Assembly (NCBI RefSeq): GCF_019880555.1
Contig: NZ_JAINVU010000006.1
Location: 62,001-126,000, forward strand
Length of the DNA stretch: 64,000 nt
Source: Hephaestia mangrovi
GTDB taxonomy: Bacteria; Pseudomonadota; Alphaproteobacteria; Sphingomonadales; Sphingomonadaceae
Direction: 5' to 3'
Below are positions 61,667-64,000 of this stretch, piece after piece. The translations under genes were made by a program, and so were the position numbers. How positions within the stretch are numbered: position 1 is the stretch's first letter; each line of letters opens with the position of its first letter. The notes beneath the pieces were generated by a model. The model did no database searches, was not told the DNA's origin, and saw only the letters and a list, made by a program, of their open reading frames with translations.

Positions 61667-62248
61667 TCAGCCCTGCCGCGCCAGCGGGGCGAAGCGCGCG
61701 ACTTGCCGACCGATCAACGTAAGCTGGTCGAGCACCGCGGGATCGGTGCAGCCGCCTTCGTCATCGAACCTGGTGAGCTGGGTGTTGATCGCCGCGGCGA
61801 ACGGTGTCGGCCAGCCTCTCAGGGCATGGACGATCGAACGCAGCGCCGCGATCGTGCTGCCGGTCGCTTGCCAGCCGTAGGCGGTGGTGATCAGGCCGAC
61901 CGGCATGTCCGCAAGATAGGGGCGCTCGTCCCGCGCGGTTTCCTCAAGCAGGTCGAGCGCGTTCTTGACCACGCCCGATATGCTGCCGTGATAGCCGGGG
62001 CTCGAGATGATCACCGCGGAGGCATCGCGCACTGCGTCGACGAAGGCGCGCTCATCTTCGGTGCGCGTCGCCGCACGGGGGTTGTAGAGCGGCAGCCGCG
62101 CCATATCCTCGCCGCCGAACAGGCGAGTGCGGAATCCTTCGCGCTCGGCGGCGTCGAGCGCGATGCGGAGCGCGCGCTCGGTCGACGAGACGCCGCCGAT
62201 CGTGCCGCCGATGCCGACGACTAGCGGTGGAAGTTCGGGGGATGCCAT
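61667..62248 (-). CDS. NADPH-dependent FMN reductase family protein
   Basis: 193 residues. The flavodoxin-like fold begins LVVGIGGTIGGVSSTERALR, and SSPGYHGSISGVVKNALDLL is the family's FMN-binding loop (S-P-x-Y-H-G-S-x-S-G-x-x-K-N-A-L-D). It probably reduces FMN or quinones with NAD(P)H. It is convergent with the cytochrome gene (4-base gap) and divergent from the penicillin-binding protein; an AT-rich palindrome lies between the divergent starts. Confidence 0.92.
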   Translation of the reverse strand: MASPELPPLVVGIGGTIGGVSSTERALRIALDAAEREGFRTRLFGGEDMARLPLYNPRAATRTEDERAFVDAVRDASAVIISSPGYHGSISGVVKNALDLLEETARDERPYLADMPVGLITTAYGWQATGSTIAALRSIVHALRGWPTPFAAAINTQLTRFDDEGGCTDPAVLDQLTLIGRQVARFAPLARQG

Positions 62249-62340
62249 CGCCCGCGCATAGCCGCCCCGGCGCCCGGCCTCAATGCCGTGTCTCTTGCTC
62301 GCCGGCCACTGACAGGTGTAAACGTCGGACTTGTGACTAG

Positions 62341-62360
62341 TGTATTAATTTGATAATACA
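62341..62360. promoter_or_regulatory. AT-rich palindromic operator between divergent genes
   Basis: TGTATTA (62341-62347), six bases, TAATACA (62354-62360) form a perfect 7-base inverted repeat in a strongly GC-rich genome. It lies 36 bases before the penicillin-binding protein start and 93 before the FMN reductase start. Its form recalls GntR (YtrA-like) operators. A TTGTGA at 62331-62336 is 17 bases from TAATAC (62354-62359), so a promoter may overlap it. Confidence 0.5.
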
Positions 62361-62395
62361 GTTTCTCCGCCCCCTGCGGCCGGCAGACCGAAGCG

Positions 62396-64000
62396 ATGCG
62401 CCTTAATCCTTTCGAATCAGATACGATTTCGCGCGCCAACCGGCCCGAACGATTCGATCTCGACGATCTGATGCGCCGCGCCGACGAAGCAGTCGGCTAT
62501 GGCGATGCCGACGCCGATTGGGGCGAACCGACGCTGCCACCCAAGCGACGGACCTCGAAGCTGCGCTGGGCGATGCGCGGATTGGGCGTGCTCGTCATCC
62601 TGTTCGTGCTTCTCGTCGCGTGGCTGGCGGTCACCGCGCCGCTCTCCAAATCGCTGCAGCCGCCGACGCCGCCGTCGATCACGCTGCTGGCATCGGACGG
62701 CACGCCGATCGCCCGGCGCGGAGCGATCATCGGCAAGCCGGTCGATGCCGCCAATCTGCCTGCCTATGTGCCCAACGCGTTCGTCGCGATCGAGGACCGG
62801 CGCTTCTACCACCATTGGGGGATCGATCCGCGTGGCATCGCGCGTGCGGCGATTCACAACATGCGCGCCGGCGGGGTGCGCGAGGGCGGCAGCACGATCA
62901 CCCAGCAGCTCGCCAAGAACGCCTTTCTCGACGCCGATCGCAACATGGGCCGCAAGCTGCGCGAGGTGCTGATCTCGTTCTGGCTCGAGGCGTGGCTGAC
63001 CAAGGACCAGATCCTTTCGCGTTATCTGTCGAACGTCTATTTCGGCGACAATGTCTACGGGTTGCGTGCGGCGTCCGAACATTATTTTGATCGTGAGCCA
63101 GAAGATCTCACCGTCGGTCAGGCCGCGATGCTCGCCGGCCTCGTCAAGGCGCCCTCCGCGCTCGCGCCGACCGGCAATCTGAAGGGCGCGCGAGCGCGTG
63201 AGGCCATCGTCGTCCATGCGATGCAGGATGGCGGCTTCATCACCAAGGCGCAGGCTGCCGCCGCCAGGCCCGCCGTTCTCCACGTCCGCCGCACCCGCCA
63301 GCTCCCCAACGGCACCTATTTCGCCGACTGGGTGTTGCCCGAGGCGCGCGACACCGCCGGCGAAGTCCGCGCCGAAACCACCGTGCGCACCACGCTCGAC
63401 ACCCGGCTGCAAAAGGCCGCCGAGCGCGCGGTCGGCCGCGCCGGCCTGCACAAGGCGCAGGTCGCGCTGGTCGCGATGAAGCCCGATGGCACCGTCGTCG
63501 CGATGGTCGGCGGCAAATCGTATAAGGACAGCCCCTTCAACCGCGCCACGCAGGCGCTGCGCCAGCCGGGATCGACCTTCAAGCTGTTCGTCTATCTCAC
63601 CGCGATGCGGCAAGGGCTCACCCCCGATACGACGATCGAGGACGCGCCGGTGACGATCGGCAACTGGTCGCCGGAAAATGCCGAAAAGCGCTATCGCGGC
63701 GAGATTCCGTTGCGCGAGGCGTTCGCCGTGTCGTCGAATGTTGCCGCGGCGCGGTTGATCCAAAAGGTCGGCGTCAACAACGTGATCCGTACCGCGCGCG
63801 ATCTCGGCATTTCGACGCCAATCCCGAGCGAGGCGACGATCGCGCTGGGCACTGCCAACACGTCGCTGCTCGAGCTGACCGCGGCTTATGCGGCGATCGC
63901 CGCGGGCGATTATCCGGTCCAGGCGCAAGGGCTCGCTGATCCCAAACAGAAGGGCTGGCTCGAGCAATTCACCCACGGCGCCCACCCGATTCCCCACCGC
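62396..64000 (+). CDS. Class A penicillin-binding protein (partial, truncated by window edge)
   Basis: 535 residues visible, no stop before position 64000. A cytosolic N-terminus, then a membrane anchor (about residues 65-85, LGVLVILFVLLVAWLAVTAP). The GT51 transglycosylase domain has AIEDRRFYHHWGIDPRGIAR (catalytic glutamate about residue 133), EGGSTITQQLAKNAFL (163 onwards) and Y-L-S-N-V-Y-F-G-D-N-V-Y-G. The transpeptidase domain has the S-x-x-K serine in GSTFKLFVYL (Ser393, Lys396) and the S-S-N triad (446-448). It polymerises and crosslinks peptidoglycan. ATG 62396 has only weak upstream support. Confidence 0.92.
   Translation, partial: MRLNPFESDTISRANRPERFDLDDLMRRADEAVGYGDADADWGEPTLPPKRRTSKLRWAMRGLGVLVILFVLLVAWLAVTAPLSKSLQPPTPPSITLLASDGTPIARRGAIIGKPVDAANLPAYVPNAFVAIEDRRFYHHWGIDPRGIARAAIHNMRAGGVREGGSTITQQLAKNAFLDADRNMGRKLREVLISFWLEAWLTKDQILSRYLSNVYFGDNVYGLRAASEHYFDREPEDLTVGQAAMLAGLVKAPSALAPTGNLKGARAREAIVVHAMQDGGFITKAQAAAARPAVLHVRRTRQLPNGTYFADWVLPEARDTAGEVRAETTVRTTLDTRLQKAAERAVGRAGLHKAQVALVAMKPDGTVVAMVGGKSYKDSPFNRATQALRQPGSTFKLFVYLTAMRQGLTPDTTIEDAPVTIGNWSPENAEKRYRGEIPLREAFAVSSNVAAARLIQKVGVNNVIRTARDLGISTPIPSEATIALGTANTSLLELTAAYAAIAAGDYPVQAQGLADPKQKGWLEQFTHGAHPIPHR

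Overview
This is a GC-rich chromosomal window from an alphaproteobacterium, most likely a sphingomonad (Sphingomonas or close relative). The evidence is 5-aminolevulinate synthase-type HemA, an ATP12 chaperone, alphaproteobacterial SspB, a DUF2585 protein, and several dispersed palindromic repeats of the kind common in sphingomonads. No rRNA, tRNA, CRISPR array or intact transposase is visible. Almost all genes look intact; the two window edges cut lnt (left) and a class A penicillin-binding protein (right).

Layout. 1-8 kb: lnt end, metK with a structured leader, a secreted repeat protein, trmB, small membrane/STAS-like/methyltransferase genes, an ABM-domain protein, an MFS transporter and a flavin reductase. 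8-11 kb: a cytochrome b plus Tat-exported molybdopterin oxidoreductase pair and a cyclopropane fatty acid synthase. 11-20 kb: argB, yggT, folD, marC, rluC-like, paiB, ATP12, rpiB-glyA-nrdR. 20-27 kb: folP, a Yip1 protein, hslV - D-amino-acid-oxidase-like gene - hslU, adenosine kinase. 27-33 kb (minus): an amino acid permease and a his operon (hisB, YciI, hisH, hisA, hisF, a small anchored peptide, hisE, HIT). 33-41 kb: sspB, fumC, gmk, hemA, murI, rpoZ, a phospholipase D-like protein.

41-59 kb is a flagellar region. A minus-strand arm carries a second MotA/MotB-like pair, flgA, flgM, flgN, a lytic transglycosylase, flhA and fliA. A plus-strand arm runs flgBCDEFGHIJKL and then motA-motB. Three good sigma-54 (-24/-12) promoters and clustered CGGCAA/TTGCCG inverted repeats sit in the divergent control region and beside flgA. 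This suggests a FlbD/FleQ-type enhancer-dependent hierarchy feeding FliA and FlgM.

59-64 kb: a parallel beta-helix lipoprotein plus diheme cytochrome c pair, an NADPH-FMN reductase, and the start of a bifunctional penicillin-binding protein behind an AT-rich palindromic operator.

Most interesting signals: (i) the hslV-hslU intervening gene encodes a D-amino acid oxidase whose C-terminal signature block lies in front of the Rossmann fold, i.e. a circular permutation, with its extreme N-terminus encoded by a palindromic repeat; (ii) a switch-like metK leader in which one segment can pair either with the Shine-Dalgarno or with an upstream strand; (iii) three copies of a long, nearly perfect palindrome with a conserved directional loop; (iv) a flagellar enhancer-like motif; (v) a two-fold symmetric structured element near 20.1 kb.
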